Below are positions 1-13,808 of a stretch of DNA of 64,000 nucleotides, in pieces. Under the pieces are notes generated by a model. It was given only the letters and a program-made list of their open reading frames with translations, was not told the DNA's origin and did no database searches. The DNA lies in the NCBI GenBank assembly GCA_030544235.1, contig CM060472.1, forward strand, positions 22,756,224 through 22,820,223. The letters are read 5' to 3'. How positions within the stretch are numbered: position 1 is the stretch's first letter; every line of letters begins with the position of its first letter. Source of the stretch: Lepturacanthus savala. Taxonomy: Eukaryota; Chordata; Actinopteri; Scombriformes; Trichiuridae. A program made the translations under genes and the position numbers.

Positions 1-1300
1 GCTTACATGTGCTTCAGGCTGAGACAAAGGGCAGAGAAGAAATGACACAAAACAAGCTGCCTGGCTCAAATGCCTTACAAGTGACTGGGCTCTTTTTAAC
101 AGATTTCAATTTACAGAACTGTTAATGCAAATTGCTTTTTTATAATCAAAGAGAAACGTGGAATCTATGCAGAAGTCTGTATTTGGAGGAATATACAGGA
201 CAAAATATTACGCATTTCAAGTCACTTGTCAGTGCTGAATTTCTTTATGTATGATGATGTGGCATGAATTGACCGAGACTAACCCATCAGGCATCATGGT
301 CTCAGTCACAAAATTCAGGATTTGCACGGATTCAGAATATTATCGTAATATTTCGGTATGTTCCTTGCTTATGACACATACCCCTGTTAGCACATTTCAT
401 CGAAGGTAACCTTAATTAATGGTAGCACAAGCTACCATTAATTTCTGTAGTGCTGAAACAATGACAACTTATTCTACAGTAATAAGCACTTAACACACAA
501 CATTTATATCAACAAATATACTGCAGAGTTTTTCCTCTTTTCACTACTGTCACATACAGACAGACAGCATTTTGTGTTTAAAGGTGAGACTCTTTGCACA
601 TTGAAACTCTGACTCTTGGCCTGAACAACAGAAACAAACAAATAAAACAATAGGGAGTTTATGGAATAAACCACACAAAAACATGCTGTTCATTATTGGC
701 AATGTTCATTTCATCCCATGACACTTCCTGCTGTTTTTCTGGAGGTTGACAGGCGAAACATGTTGGGCTTTCTAAAACGTCAATAATAATCATTAGGTTT
801 TGTTGTCAGGCCTTCAGAATAAAAGTTATTTTTGTACTCTCCATTTTGCTTGCAACAATCATACAGGGAAAACAAATCTGTGGAAGTGGCACATGCACAC
901 GTGTTGCGTCCAATAGCTGGAAATAGACCAAAATGCATTGCAGCCATAGGGAATTCATTTTAACACATTCTCACATGCCCTCGGTCAAAGCTGCAGATAA
1001 GACGGAGCTCTGGTGAAGAACTGCCATCGCCTCAGATAAGGACCAACCTTGATACACAGCTGACCCAGAGAGGAAACATCACCGTCCTCAGACCAACATA
1101 AGGAGTCTCCCCCAACTCCAACAACTCACCAACAACCCTGGACCCCACCTAGCCCCTCGCTCTCTATGAAGTTCCCACTCCTGTGTTTCACTGACAGAAT
1201 GAATGACCTTGGAACCTAAGTCACACCATGCCAAAATCCCATATTTTCTCCCCTTATAGCACCTTCTGGAACATGTTGTCTGTAAATCTGACTGATATGT
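1..1300. other. slc66a2 intron, no feature seen
   Basis: This stretch lies downstream of the third slc66a2 exon, so it is probably intron of that minus-strand gene. I read both strands for the missing last slc66a2 exon (the conserved segment after the second PQ loop) and did not see it. No other coding, RNA or repeat feature is supported before the LINE remnant begins. Confidence 0.4.
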
Positions 1301-1366
1301 ACCAGGTCCAGACTGCAACACTGATATCAATAATGTTAGTTAAGGCAGTTAGCCTTCTCAACGCCT

Positions 1367-3645
1367 GTGGTGACAGATACAGAAGATTGGTTCATCTGGC
1401 AAATGACAAGTATAGCATATGAACTTCGAAACATAACAGCAAACTGTCAAACACTGAACTTGGCCTTACTAGATATTAGGTCCCTAGGGGGAAAAACGTT
1501 CTTAATAAACAATTTTATTATTCAACACAACCTCGATTTGATATTTTTAACTGAAGCACGGTTAGACCAAGGTAACAGTGCAACCGTCCTCATTGAGTCA
1601 CCTCCTCCATACTTCAGTTTTATGAGTGAAACTTGCATGGAAGAGAGGGGGTGGATTTTCCATAGTGTTTAATATTTCCGCCAAATGTCAAACAGACATA
1701 TGGACAATTTAATTCATTTGAATATGTTGCTCGTCACCTAAATTCCTCCTCCTCCTCCTCCTCTAAATATCTACAGGCTGTCTATAATCTGCATTATTTT
1801 TGACTATATTATTGTGGGTGGTTGTAACATTCATGTGGACAACGCTTAGGACAGTAGCACTAAAGAACTGTTTTGTGTCCTTGAAAGTTACGGATTAATT
1901 CAACATGTGACGGAACCAACACATTTGGATCTAATCATTTCTAAAGGTTTAAACATTTGGTGAAAAAGTTGAGGTGACTGACTGATCTGTCTGACCATTC
2001 CTGTGTGTTCACATGTTGCCCCAGTGTCAATTCAAAATTTAAAGCCGACATAAAATCTCCATTCTTCAGTAAAATCAATGAAAAAGCAATTTTTAAACAG
2101 CTGGCTAATTTCATTGCATTGAACAACTGTTTTGATGTCTTACATTCAGGTTTCCAACCGCATCACAACACTGAGACGGCTCTTGTTAAGGTCTTCAGTG
2201 ACATTTAAACAGACAGCTGTGAAATTTTATTTCACAGCTGTTTAGTATTACTGGATCTCAGTGCTGCATTCGACACAGTTGATCTCAACATATTATTAGA
2301 CAAGTGGCACAGCACTAAAGTGGTTTGAATACTACTTAAAGGGCAAAGCCTACTTTGTGTCAATAGGTAACTAGACATCTAAACATATCAATGTAACCTG
2401 TGGGGTCCCCCAAGGTTAAATTCTGGGGCCTCTTCTATTTAACATTTATATGCTTCCACAAGCAAAATTTATGGAAATCACCATAATTACGCAGACGACA
2501 CACTCGCACACGCACACACGCGCACACACACGCGCACACACGCACACACACACATGCACACACGCACACGCACACATGCACAAGCATATCACCAGGAGAT
2601 TATAATCCTATTCAAACACTGAGTAAATGCATTGAGCAAAACAATAATCGGATGTGCCAGAACTTTCTCCAATTATACAAAGACAAAACTGATGTAATAG
2701 ATTTTGGAGCCAAAGAGGAATGACTAAAAGTCATCGCTCAACTTCATTTAGTGATGTTAAAGCCCACAAACCAAGGTAGAAATCCGGGTGTAATTATGGA
2801 CTGACCTGAATTTCAAAAGTCACCTTAAAACCATCACAAAGTCAGCATACTACCACCTGAAGAATATGTCAAGGATTAAAGGCCTTATGACTCAGCAAGA
2901 TTTGGAAAAGATTGTCCATGCTTTTATTTTCAGTTAGACTTGACTACTGTAACAGGTTATTTAGAGGCCTCTCTAAAAAAAAATCAGACAGCTGCTGCTA
3001 ATTCAAAATGCTGCTGCTAAAGTCCTCACTAAGACAAAAAAAAATAGTTCATATCACTCCAATTCTGAGGTCCTTGCATTGCCTTAACTTTAAAATACTT
3101 TTACTGGATTATAAAGCACAGAATGGTCTAGGTAATTCTCTGATCTGATGATCCCTTATGAACCATTCAGGCCTCTTAGATTGTCTGGGACAGGTCTGCT
3201 CTCTGTTCCCAGAGTCAAAACTAAACATGGAGAAGCAGCGTTCAGTTTCTATGCCCCACACATCTGCTGCAACTCAATGTTTTTAAGTCAGAGCTGAAGA
3301 TTTGCTGCTGCCTATTGTTGATGTCTTTTCTTATTTATTTTTCATTGCACTGTAATATTGTTCTTGTTTTGGTTTTAATTTGGGAGTTTTCTCATTTTGA
3401 TCAATTCTTTTTAAATCATATCTTGCTTATTTCTGTTTTTTTACATTTTAAATCCTATTTAGTTTTAATTCATTGTTAATTTCTTCTCATTTTTTAATTT
3501 TAAATTTTTAGATTTTTCTCCTTTTAATCAATTGTTTTGAAAATTGTATCTTCGAGCTTTTAATGATTTATGTAAAACAGTTTGAATCACCTTGTGCTAT
3601 TCAAATAAACTTGCCTTGCCTAAACTAGTTAGGTCTTTCTTCCTG
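1367..3645 (+). mobile_element. Decayed L2-type non-LTR retrotransposon (LINE)
   Basis: Non-LTR retrotransposon remnant, sense on plus. Residues like LALLDIRSLGGKTFLINNFI (about 1460-1520) and FLTEARLD match the start of an apurinic-type endonuclease domain. The reverse transcriptase follows in broken frames: a SGFQPHHNTETALVKV segment near 2150-2200, then LDLSAAFDTVD near 2250, GVPQG near 2403, and a YADD catalytic motif at 2488-2499. The 3' end near 3570-3640 has the AATAAACTTGCCTTGCC-like tail common to fish L2/Rex-type LINEs. Stop codons and frameshifts break every domain, so it is dead. A CA-rich microsatellite starts directly after the YADD codons and has replaced RT sequence. The element lies antisense inside slc66a2 intron DNA. 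The exact clade (L2 versus a related fish LINE) is less sure than the LINE call. Confidence 0.85.
2500..2581. repeat. Imperfect (CA)n microsatellite
   Basis: A run of CA/CG-substituted dinucleotides inside the LINE reverse transcriptase region, directly after the YADD codons. Confidence 0.9.
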
Positions 3646-6600
3646 CTATATTTATGCAGCCATATGCCCACCCTAACTAAACGCCTGTTTACAAACATCC
3701 TCTGAGGGTTTGCGGAAATGTATAATGAGAAAGGATAGAAGATAGAAAAAACTGCTTATTGGACAGTAAGAGTGGTAGACAGAGTGTCTGGTGGGTAGGA
3801 AGTACAACTACAAAAAAATATAATCTAAAATAAATAAGGCATGGGGCAGAGAGGGTATGGAAAATCCCAGTGTGGGAGCTGTCATGGCGGGTTAAGTGGA
3901 CATGCAGCCCTGCTGGAGCTGTTATCTGTCTGGCTGCAGAGAACAGAGCGAAGAGAACACACTGATCTGAGGCAGGACACACACTGATAGAGGTTTTTAT
4001 CAGGCCTGTGTGCTCTGTGGTCAATCTCAAACCTACCAGTGATTTAATCGATCCATATCACTTACATCTTTCAATTACTTCTTTTGCAACTACTACATTT
4101 CTTTCGCCAGTCCGTTAATCACTGTTGGGTACTCTGGTTCTCGTTTGAAATACACTTGTGTATCGTTGCTTTTCATTCACTGTTGTGAAAAGATTTTTTT
4201 TTTCCAGTGCTTCTGTGTCCTGCTAACACACAAACTGTGAAATAAGGCCGCCCACTCATTTGGTCGTTGTCTGGTCTCCACTGTGCTGTTGCTGAAAGTT
4301 GAACACAAGCAGTTTAGAGATGGCTCTGGCTGTGATGTCGCAACATCACAGTCACTGTCCCCTGATCCCGGAGCGCTTGTACCTGACTTCTGTTACTCCG
4401 CCTGACTCTCAGCTTTCTGGCCTAGTGCCGTCTCATTTCCCACAGTACTCGGCTTGTCACAACAGAGTTTCGGTAGGGAGGAGGGGGGCGAGTGAAAGTG
4501 TACGAAGGCAGATTGCATTGCTGCTACAGGTAAAACTACCATTAATTACCATATAATAGCAGAGTTTAAATTAAATGCTGGGTCCCCTTTAAACAGCTGG
4601 GACAGGTGGTATATTTTGATGAATAACAATCAGTTCCAAATAAACAGAGTCTAATTTACAACATGACCACTGATGCTGCAGGTTTTTCTTCTTTGCATTT
4701 GCCGAGAAAATTTTGGGAGAAGCAGCCAAGTGTAAGTAATAATGGTAGTCATACTGGTTTAATAAAAGAATTTGAATAAATTACCATTTTTATTTGCTAA
4801 GCAAGATTCTTGTCAGCAAGGAATTAATCTCATGTCTCAAATTTCTCCCTGGTGTCAAATACACCTGAAATATTTGATTCAACTTAATAAATGCCCTGGC
4901 TATTAATTAAAAGCATGGAAATTTCCATAAACATACCAAGAAAATCAAACTAAATAACTGGGAAATGGCAAAATAGGACCGCTTTAAACAGTTTAAAAAT
5001 GGTGAATTTTCTTGGACACTGAAAAGCTACAAGGATAGTCTGTAGAAACAGTACATACTTTCAAAAAATCTATTTACCGTAATATCAAAGCCTCTAATTA
5101 CGGTCTAATTCTCCATGCAAATCAACATTAATGAGCCCAAATGATACATCAGCAATAAAAACAGCAAGACAGAATGACTCATTACCGTATAGGTTTTTCG
5201 GGGGAAACTTCAGAGGGGCAGTTGTCATGTAAGCATAATGAATAGCTGTTAGGAGCCCCGTCCTTATGCTCGACAGGTGCCAGAAATACTTAATAAGCAC
5301 ATGTCAGTGTTAATGATCGGATGTGAGACAATATAATCGAGAGTCATTACTCACAAGGGTGTGTTACAGTCCAACGCTACCTCAGCTGCCTCTGATGGAA
5401 GTGGCTCATAAATAAAACAGTACTCATCAGGATTAAGACATCGTTAATCACCTATACAAAAAGCTTAGTTTTCCATCTAACTGACGCTTGATATATTAAG
5501 GCTTTAATGTGGCTGCCAAAAAGAGAGAGTGACGGTAAATAATCTTTTCAAACGACCACAGAAACTATCTTTCTTTCTGGATAAGATTTAACAAGTTATC
5601 GATTACAGTAACAGTAGGTAAAGCTACCTTGAACACAAGTAAATTAATTGTGAGGATAATACTTCTTACCTTCTTCAACTTTAAGAAAAAATTTGAATGG
5701 AGGACTTTTACTTTTATTCCTACTGTGAGATTTATTTTACTAAAAAAAACAGATTTGAGACATTCTCACTCAGAGAAAGGGTTAAAATACATTGTTAGAT
5801 GGCTCGGGTGTGAGTCAGCAATTCATGCTGGAAGAAAGAAATGAAGCAGTGGATTAGCAGAGCTGCTCTATTCACATTTATAGCGAATGTAATTTATATT
5901 TTCTTCATTAATGATGTATTATTTCACCATTCCCTATTTATCCGAATGTTCGTTTTTATAACCCTGGGGGATAGAAGCGAGTCAGTGCTCAGTTCACTTT
6001 GTCTTTTACCAAGTGATACTTCATTATCTTCATCAGCTTCTCACTAACTTTGTCTTCCATGTCTTTTAAGTCTTTTTTTGACAAAAAACATCTGCCTGCT
6101 GCAACTACAAATGACAGTGATGAGAGTGGTTCAAAACAATAAAGTTATAGCTGTAACACTAAAACAATGACATGATAAGATGCTAAAAAAACACTCTAGA
6201 TTCAGAAGAAAATTGTTAACTTCATCCCTATGAGTATCTGAGTAAATAAGACTTGTTCCTAAGGGAACAATCATACGAGTCTCCTCTCCCCAGAGTTAGG
6301 TTGCTTCTGATATATGGAAAAGAAACAATCTAATGATTAAGTCCTGCTTTTTGCTTGAGATCAAGTTATTCCCATAGAGCTGTGTGAGTCTCTGTTTGAG
6401 ATGAATAAAAACTAAAAGAGAACTAAAGAAAAGGAAGTGATAAGGATGTGAGTGAAACAGATCATTCTAAAAAAGCCCTCTCGGCTAATGTGAGTTTAAC
6501 TGCAAAATCAATATCAATTCTCTCCCCGCCCCCCCCCGTTCCTAAACATCTCTCCTCTTCTGTTCTAATGTGATCCGCCCAATAAAAGCAAAACACACAC

Positions 6601-6669
6601 ACACAAAAAAAAAAAAAGAACAGTGCTTGTAAACGAGACCGCCTAGGATGTTCGGGATTGAATCCGTAC
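3646..6669. other. Intron, no feature seen
   Basis: AT-rich intronic sequence on the 3' side of slc66a2 exon 3. I see no exon, RNA gene or clear mobile element. The short open frames here (for example around 3.7-4.0 and 4.3-4.55 kb) resemble no family I know. Confidence 0.4.
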
Positions 6670-6886
6670 CTCATGCCCTCGGTGGATTTGTTCTGATAAT
6701 TGCAGTAGAGCTGCGGCGTGCCCAGCATCGCTTCAGTGAAGACGGCCAGGAAGCCCAGAGACTCCACGAACAGGGCGGAGTCCAGGAGGAGGTAGGTGAC
6801 GTAGGCCGCCACCAGCGTGAAGGCCAGCACGCACTGCACGTAGTCCACGAAGTGGCTCCACGACCAAAAGTAGCTCCAGTCAAAGT
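6670..6886 (-). CDS. slc66a2: slc66a2 (PQLC1) exon 3, second PQ loop
   Basis: Third recognised coding exon, read 6886 to 6670. The acceptor reads CTTTTTAG and the donor GTACGG. It encodes about 72 residues starting DFDWSYFWSW, then the membrane segments around YVQCVLAFTLVAAYVTYLLL and LFVESLGFLAVFTEAMLG, and the second PQ loop (TPQLY, then NKSTEGM). The junction with exon 2 is phase 1, which joins RRSFI directly to DFDW. Human SLC66A2 has an alternative small exon at this point, and I did not find one in the intron. The frame ends two bases into a codon, so at least one more exon is needed. The expected next segment (KMVLMWT-like in the family) is not visible between here and base 1, so the gene runs off the window. 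Confidence 0.92.
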
Positions 6887-7029
6887 CTAAAAAGGTGCAC
6901 AACAAGGGGGGGGAATAGAAATGAGTTCACAAAAACAAAGGTTTTGTAGCAACAAGACACTCGAGCAGCTGGAATTTTTGTTAAAACAATAATGGATGTG
7001 CAAGGTTCACAGAGCAATCAAACTGGTTG

Positions 7030-7200
7030 AGTTTCAACTAGGCTCAGGCCGATATTCAAAACATGATATTATGATATTGTCCAGCTGAAATATCACAAGA
7101 TAAGTTACCTCAGCAGGGACGATCAAATATATTGCATATGGCAGAAATATCGCGATATATCTCTATATCATATCATATCATCTATATATCAAAAGTCTAG
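7030..7200. repeat. ATATCG-rich dispersed repeat fragment
   Basis: Repeated TGATATTATGATATTG and ATCGCGATATAT words resemble a short nonautonomous repeat common in fish genomes. A similar sequence surrounds the (AT)n tract at 15.4 kb. No target duplication was found, so the class is uncertain. Confidence 0.4.
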
Positions 7201-10200
7201 TCTCAATCTCAACAAAATGTAGGAGAAAACATAAAAAAGAGGTGATCCAATATGAAATGTTCCTTACATTCCAAAAAATCACGAAGTGTAACGTGGAGGC
7301 GGCTTTTCATCATAGTGTTAAAGTCAGGGGCAGAGTACTATTTAGCCAGTGGAAAAAATTTGTACCAAGTATTTAGAAAGCTGCTTCCAGGGCCACAAAA
7401 GGAGCTCAAAGTGTATAAAAGAAAGCCTTTGTTACCAACTAGGAGCCCTGAGTTTGAAAGATGTGTGTTTTCACAATAAAAAAAAAAAAGAAACCGGATG
7501 ATGCTGTCGGTTTCACCAATCCAGGGTTTTTGGTTTATCCATGGCGGCTCAAAATCAGAATATCTTAGCTACGTTTTGCCCATTCTTGTGGAAGTATAAG
7601 GCTAAAACTGCAGTAATATATCCGAAGTCTTCAAAGAGTACTTCACCGATTCAGTGTTACACCTAGAACACTGGCAGGTTCCCACAGTGCTGTTTGTAGC
7701 CTCCAGCAGACGTGAGGAGCAGGCTGCAGAGGTCTGATAAACTCCCCTAACCCCATACCCCCCTAGATTCTGTAAAAACCTCTTCATGTTGTCAAAAACA
7801 TTATTTCTGTATGAAATGCAGTGTTCTGTTAAGACTGTACATGTTGACACTACCCATTAGTTCGAGAGGATGAAACCTTGTAAAATATAGTCGTTTGTCC
7901 TGAAAGTGAGACATAACCTCGTTTTAAGTTTCCCTCCTATAAATGCTAATAAATATGGAATGTCTCTATGATCACAAAGGTTATGCAGTTAAACCTGGTA
8001 TCAAAAGAAATTCACAACATGTGAGTCATGTGACTACAGAAGTGTCAGATAGTTACAGTTATACTATCGCAAAAGAAAATCTACTAATAAATTCTTGCAT
8101 TGATGATATTGAGGACATATATATTCATAATGTAACAGTAACATTGTGTTTTACAACAGATAAAAAATAGCTGTAGTAGTAGTAGCTGAGATTTTCTCAT
8201 GTGATATATCAATAAAACTCAATGCTTGCACCCATATCAGGAGAGTTGACACGATTATTCAGCTGTGAGACGCCTCCTCCCTCCTTTGTACATGAGGGCA
8301 AACAGTTTTCCTCCCTCTTGCGCCACATCTAGTTAATAAAGATGGAAGCAAAATCGGGTTTATTGTGGAAATTTTTAATTAACTTCACGCTTGTGAAGTG
8401 AGCTGTGAATTTTCACATGACTCCCACCATCTCCCTCTTTGTATTCGGGAAACATAAAGGAAAAAGTCACAGCCACAAATAGGACGTGTCAATTGCGTAC
8501 GCTACGGACGTGCTCTCATGCAGAGTCTTTGCGATACGGAAGACTTTCGAGGGTCTTCGGGGAGGATACTTTGTGAAAAGACCTGAGGGGAGGTGTAGTA
8601 AGGGCTGGACACCGATGAATGATTTAAACGCTGTTTGCTGCCCCGACACCTCGTTGTGCTCTCTGTCCTCCAAGGAAATGATAAGATAAAGACTGAGCAC
8701 AGCCACACTGGCTTTCTGTAATAAGCAGCACAGCCAATACTAATCATACAGTGATAATACATCAAGGCTACACAGTGTCGACTGCCGCGGGTGCTGCATC
8801 TTTATCTTTACTTTCTACAATGCTAAAACAGCTTCGAAACCGTTTGACATAATGGCATTATACCCGTTAAAACAATACATGCTTAGCTGCTGGTTGGATG
8901 TGTGAGCCGAAGTGATAGAAAGATGCAATTGTTAAACGGGAGGAGGCGAGGGAAAGGTGGTGCTGTGCTGCTATATCTCTCCATCTTAAAATGAGATTTC
9001 CTAAAAGCCTTAAAATGCAACTAAGGAGATTTGTTTTAATCACGTTCTGAATGAGTCTCTCCTCGAAAAACGCACACGTAAGCGCTCCGAGGAGGTCTAC
9101 TGTATAGGCGTCGAAGGTCTCCCGGGAGGGGCTTATAGAAGCAGGTGGGTGAAAACAATAGGAAAATGACGAGGCTTAACATCGCGACCTAAAAATTTAA
9201 TAGCTTTGCCGTTTTGTGAGTCTCAGCGAACCAGACGTGGAAAGAAACAAACAAAAACAGACGATACCTTTAAGTTTGTGATAATTGAAACGCTGGGAAA
9301 CGCTGAATTTGCAAGGTAACCCGACATTTTCCAATACTGAGCCAATCCAATTGTTTCTTTTGTTGAGGACGAGTTAAACAAATCCAATAAACGTAACTGA
9401 ATCTGTCTCAACGAGCCATTCAAACCAGGTCATGGCTTTCTGTGAAGTACTGTACTGTATTCTACAACCAACAAAGGCTAACAGCTCCGTGGCCACAGTT
9501 CAACATAAGATGGCAGGAGGAAAGAAAAATGGATAATGGGGCATGTTTTTGTTTTTTTTTCCTGTTCTGAGTGTACACGGCACTAAGAATATCCTTTGAG
9601 AGCTGTTGTGTGTACTGTACAGTTTGTGCTGTAGATGCTACAGCTGCAGATGCCTGCTGGTGGGTTGGAGCCCTGCTGGCTGAGAATCTGGGGCAACTAG
9701 CACCAGGCTGGCGCTCTCTGATAAAAAAAAAAAGAAAAAAGACAAACATACAGGGAAGCGGTCGGGGGCAACGGAGCGGCATCCGATGCCAACCTGGCTG
9801 CTTGGAGGCACAAAACGGCTTCACGCTTAACTCAGAACTTCACATACGATCGGCCGCATGAGGGACGATGATATGAGTAGGCGCCGGGTCGGGCGGTATA
9901 TCACACACAAACACACACACACACGCTTGAAACCATTTGTCAGACCGAGGCAGCAGGGTGAAAAGTGCACGGTTTCCCACAGAAATGCAATGGAATAAAA
10001 AAAAAAAAAAGTAAAAGAAAAGAAAGTAGAGCCTTTGAAGTGCTTGACTGTGACTCTGTTCCACCTCGCTCACTCCGCTACAGGCTACTTACCTACAACT
10101 CAAAGCCTTTTATTTGTCATACGGCTTTGATTTTAATTAACTCAAGAATGCTGTAATCTCAGATGAACCTCACAGTATTATCTGTTGAATTTCCAGAGCA

Positions 10201-11477
10201 TGTAATTACCTTTGCGGTGAAAATAAAGATTTATTTTTTTTTTACACTCTGCTACTTCATTTGGTGGCCATACAGGAAATCTGCAAAAAAAAAAAAAAAA
10301 AAGATGACCTGCTTTTCAATGATTTGTCTCAGACTCTCGTTTCAGGGATTACATGGCCAGGGCTGTACTGTAATCCTTTAATTCTGTGTGTGCGACACAA
10401 ACGTCTGCCTGCGACACATGTTAAAACACTATGTGCTATGGCAGAGAAGAGTCACAGTTAAAACGCACGGTTTCACTGACCACTGCATTTATCACAGTGC
10501 TGAGCCTCAGCCGTGCACCGCTTTCCTGCTGTGCTACTTGCGTTCCCCGGGGGCAAGGCCCTTCTTCCTCTGTGATCTCCTGCTGAGCGGCAGCTCCCCG
10601 TGGCACTGTGTGGGAACAAACTGGAACTGAAACTAGAACTGAAACTGCATATATTCCCTGACTCCCTGTGGCGGCCGAGCACCTTGCCCACAGCTCGGTT
10701 TGAAGTGGTGCATGTATAGGAAGACATGGGTCAGACTTAAGAGATTTCGGGGTTCTTTGTTCACTGACTGCCAGCTTCAGTTAGGCCCCGGGAAAATCTT
10801 TGGGAGTAGTTGGAATAATGGCTCGCTGGAGGAAGCGGGAACGTCATGATTCTGACGCGCTTCAGCATAGTGATCCGCGCTGCCGACGAAACGAAATGTT
10901 GTTTATATAAAAATGACTTGAGGTTGACAGCGAGGCCTCCACCTGCCCTCAGGGAGGCAATAACCGCACCTACGGGATAATGTGATGATTTATTCGAACC
11001 TGCCAAAACCGATGAAGCTATAGGAGCGGCTCCCTAAGGCAGGCAGAATGAGCAATGAGCCATAACAAGACAATAGAAAGAAATGGAAATCACTCGTATC
11101 GCCTTGTACCTCTGTAACATCATTAGGCCGACATCTCCGTGGGCCGGGACCGCTCCATCATTGTGACATGATGAAGATAACAGCAGAGCCGATTGATTTC
11201 GTCCTGATTTTATTTGGAGTGAGCCGCAAAAGGGCGCGGGGTGACGTGGTAATTAATGTCTGTAAATTGTGATTATCTTCGGGGTGTCACTCGAGCCACG
11301 GAGGGGACGTAAAGGAACAATTAGCACAAAACTTTTCATTTGGATTTTCTTTCGAGCCACTCTGCCATTTGGGAAACCGCAATGGCGCAGACGCAACTCA
11401 TGGGAGCATTTCAGTGTTCTTGTTCTAAGCCTGCGACCATTTAGTTGTATCCAAAAAGAAAGACCTAGTGATGATTA
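7201..11477. other. slc66a2 intron 2, no gene seen
   Basis: Intronic DNA between exons 2 and 3 of slc66a2. Only short A- or T-runs and chance open frames are seen. Some stretches near 8.5-9.2 and 10.4-11.3 kb are less AT-rich and contain CpG, and could be conserved noncoding sequence, but I cannot show this without an alignment. Confidence 0.4.
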
Positions 11478-12035
11478 TACAGGTGCTGGTCATATAGTTA
11501 GAATATCATGAAAAAGTTGATTTATTTCAGTAATTCCATTTGAAAATGAAACTTGTATAGTATATACATACTTTTCACTTTTAATATTAATGATTATAAC
11601 TGACAACTAATAAAAACCCCAAATTGGGTATCTCAAATGCCACACTCTAATCAGCTAATTAACTCAAAACACATACAAAGGCCTTTAAATGTTCTCTCAC
11701 TCTAGTTCTGTAGGCGACAATCATTGGGGAAGACTGCTGACCTGACAGTTGCTGAAAAGACGACCTTTGACACCTTGCACAAGGTGTAAGTATACAAGCA
11801 ATAGGGATAACTGCACCCTGTGGAGGATTGTAAAACAAGACCCATTCGAAAACGTGGGGATGATTCACAAAGAGTGTTCAAGAACCACCACTATGAGAGC
11901 AACCTGGGCTATAATAACACCTGAGCAGTGCCAAGGACTGATCAACTCCATGCCACGCCGCATTGCTGCAGTAATTTAGGCAACCGGATCCCCAACTAAA
12001 TATTGAGCACTGCACATGCTCATTGAAAAAAAATC
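11478..12035 (+). mobile_element. Internally deleted Tc1-like DNA transposon
   Basis: Starts at a TA followed by the terminal inverted repeat CAGGTGCTGGTCATATA, characteristic of a Tc1-like family widespread in fish and amphibians. Behind it come the family's helix-turn-helix region (GGGGAAGACTGCTGACCTGA near 11728) and its transposase C-terminus (CCAAGGACTGATCAACTCCATG near 11930, then GCATTGCTGCAGTAATTTAG). About 900 bp of the expected transposase centre, including the catalytic DDE region, is missing, and the 3' inverted repeat is not intact. This is a dead relic in slc66a2 intron 2. Confidence 0.85.
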
Positions 12036-13808
12036 CTATTGAAAATATTTTGCTCCGTATGCATCCCAAGACTCCACTGATGTCCTGGTAGGAATAAAAG
12101 AAAAATTTCAGAAATGTCCAATGCACGGTTACGGCCGAAATATCAAAATTAGCTGAAAGTGAATTGAGAATCTGGATGTGACAAACCTGCTACCTTAAGA
12201 TTTGCATGCAGCATTTATCATCATGGAGCCTTTTGTTGCTCATTTGCTTGATGACAAATTTCAGGCGAAAAAAAAGATCAAACCACGCTTCCCGCTTTGG
12301 GGGGGTCCTTGAAATAATTAAACACAAAAGCTTGACTTGTGCACGCATCAGCAAAACCACCGAACTTTCGCCTGAACTTCTTCGCCTAATATTTCATCTC
12401 ATGAATCCTTTTTACCTGCACTTGAGCGATCGCAGGCCTTTCTGATTCTGACACAGCCGACTTGCGGCAGCCGCTCATCCATAAACAGTAAATCACACTG
12501 AGCTGCTATAACACCAGGATTTCTTCCACGGTTGGAAATCTATGCAGCCGTAAAAACAAAAGCCAGCACAGTTGTGGGCCGTTTGTGCAATTGCGGTTGA
12601 AGCGCCGGATAACTCACATGAAAATCGCCTAAGGTACCAAGTTGCAAATAATGACATACTTAGCATAATCACAGCCACTCATGTCAATTCTATTACAGCC
12701 TTATTTGGGTATTAAGGCTTACCATAAAAAAAGGAAAAAAAAAAAAAAAAAAGTTTGCTGCATTCTGTGTTTCTGCCCAGCTGTTTGATGGAAGTGCCTG
12801 GTGTGGTAATGAGTATGCGCTGCTATGAGAGCAGATATGTGCCATGATTAAGGCTTAGAGGACATAAAGGGAACAAACAGAACAATCAGAGAAATGTGAA
12901 CTGTAGGTTGAGAATGTTTCCTGCTGATTAAACGCCACCGTGGTGAGTCACTGCAGAGAGCGACAATAAAAAGCTGTTCCACCTGACTGGAGCAAACTGA
13001 AACCTGTCTGATGCTCGATATTATAACGTCTCTTGAAATTCGCAGCATCTCTGATCCTGCAGCCTCCTCTCCTTCATTATTTCCAATTCTCTACCTTGTG
13101 CTCACAGTAGGGCAATTTTTGGATTCATTAGATTTTTTTTTACTTTACAAGAGATATTTTTTGTGTCAATTTCATTAAAGAAAATAAAGAGACTATCTCA
13201 CATAATCAGAGCCAAGTGGTACTGATTGTTTTCCCCTTTCTTGAACAATCGACATCCTCTTTAGAGACTCCATTGCTAATTATTTCATTTAATCATGCTT
13301 TCGCCTTTTTATGAACAGGCAAAAAAATTCTAGGTTTAAATCACTAATTTGCCAAATCTAGGTTTTATTTGTTAGGCCAAAACCCCTCAGCCCTATTAAG
13401 TGTGCACTAAAAACATGTTTACACTTGAATATTTCCACTCGCAGATCAATGAGCAGGCACAGCTGCGGTCAAAGGACACGGCTCTCTGTCAGTTCTAATG
13501 ATGCTTGGCAGAGTTCGCTGATAGATGAGCATTCGTAGGAATCGGAGCTGTCGGCTACAGCGTGTGGGCATTTATGAGCCGGCAGCAGCATGACTGGGCG
13601 CAGGAGACGAGCGGATGTGACATCCTGCCCTGCAGACAAACGGGACGGAACGGTGATGGCCCGGACTTTCTGCAAACGCCTTCCCTTCCCTCGTAAATAA
13701 GACCCAACGCTTCAGTGTCAGGCCTCGTCTAGTGTGCATTAGCAAGAGGGGAATTAGTGATGTATTACAGCTTGTCCCATTTCACATCACAGAGAAATAG
13801 TTTTTTAC
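12036..13808. other. slc66a2 intron 2, no gene seen
   Basis: Unassigned intronic sequence with a poly(A) tract near 12725-12752. No exon with plausible splice sites and family match was seen. Confidence 0.4.

Noticed and set aside
6648..6890. 80-codon open frame on plus and 70-codon alternative frame on minus across slc66a2 exon 3
   Set aside because: Both are shadows of the real minus-strand exon, whose frame matches the PQ-loop family and has correct splice sites.
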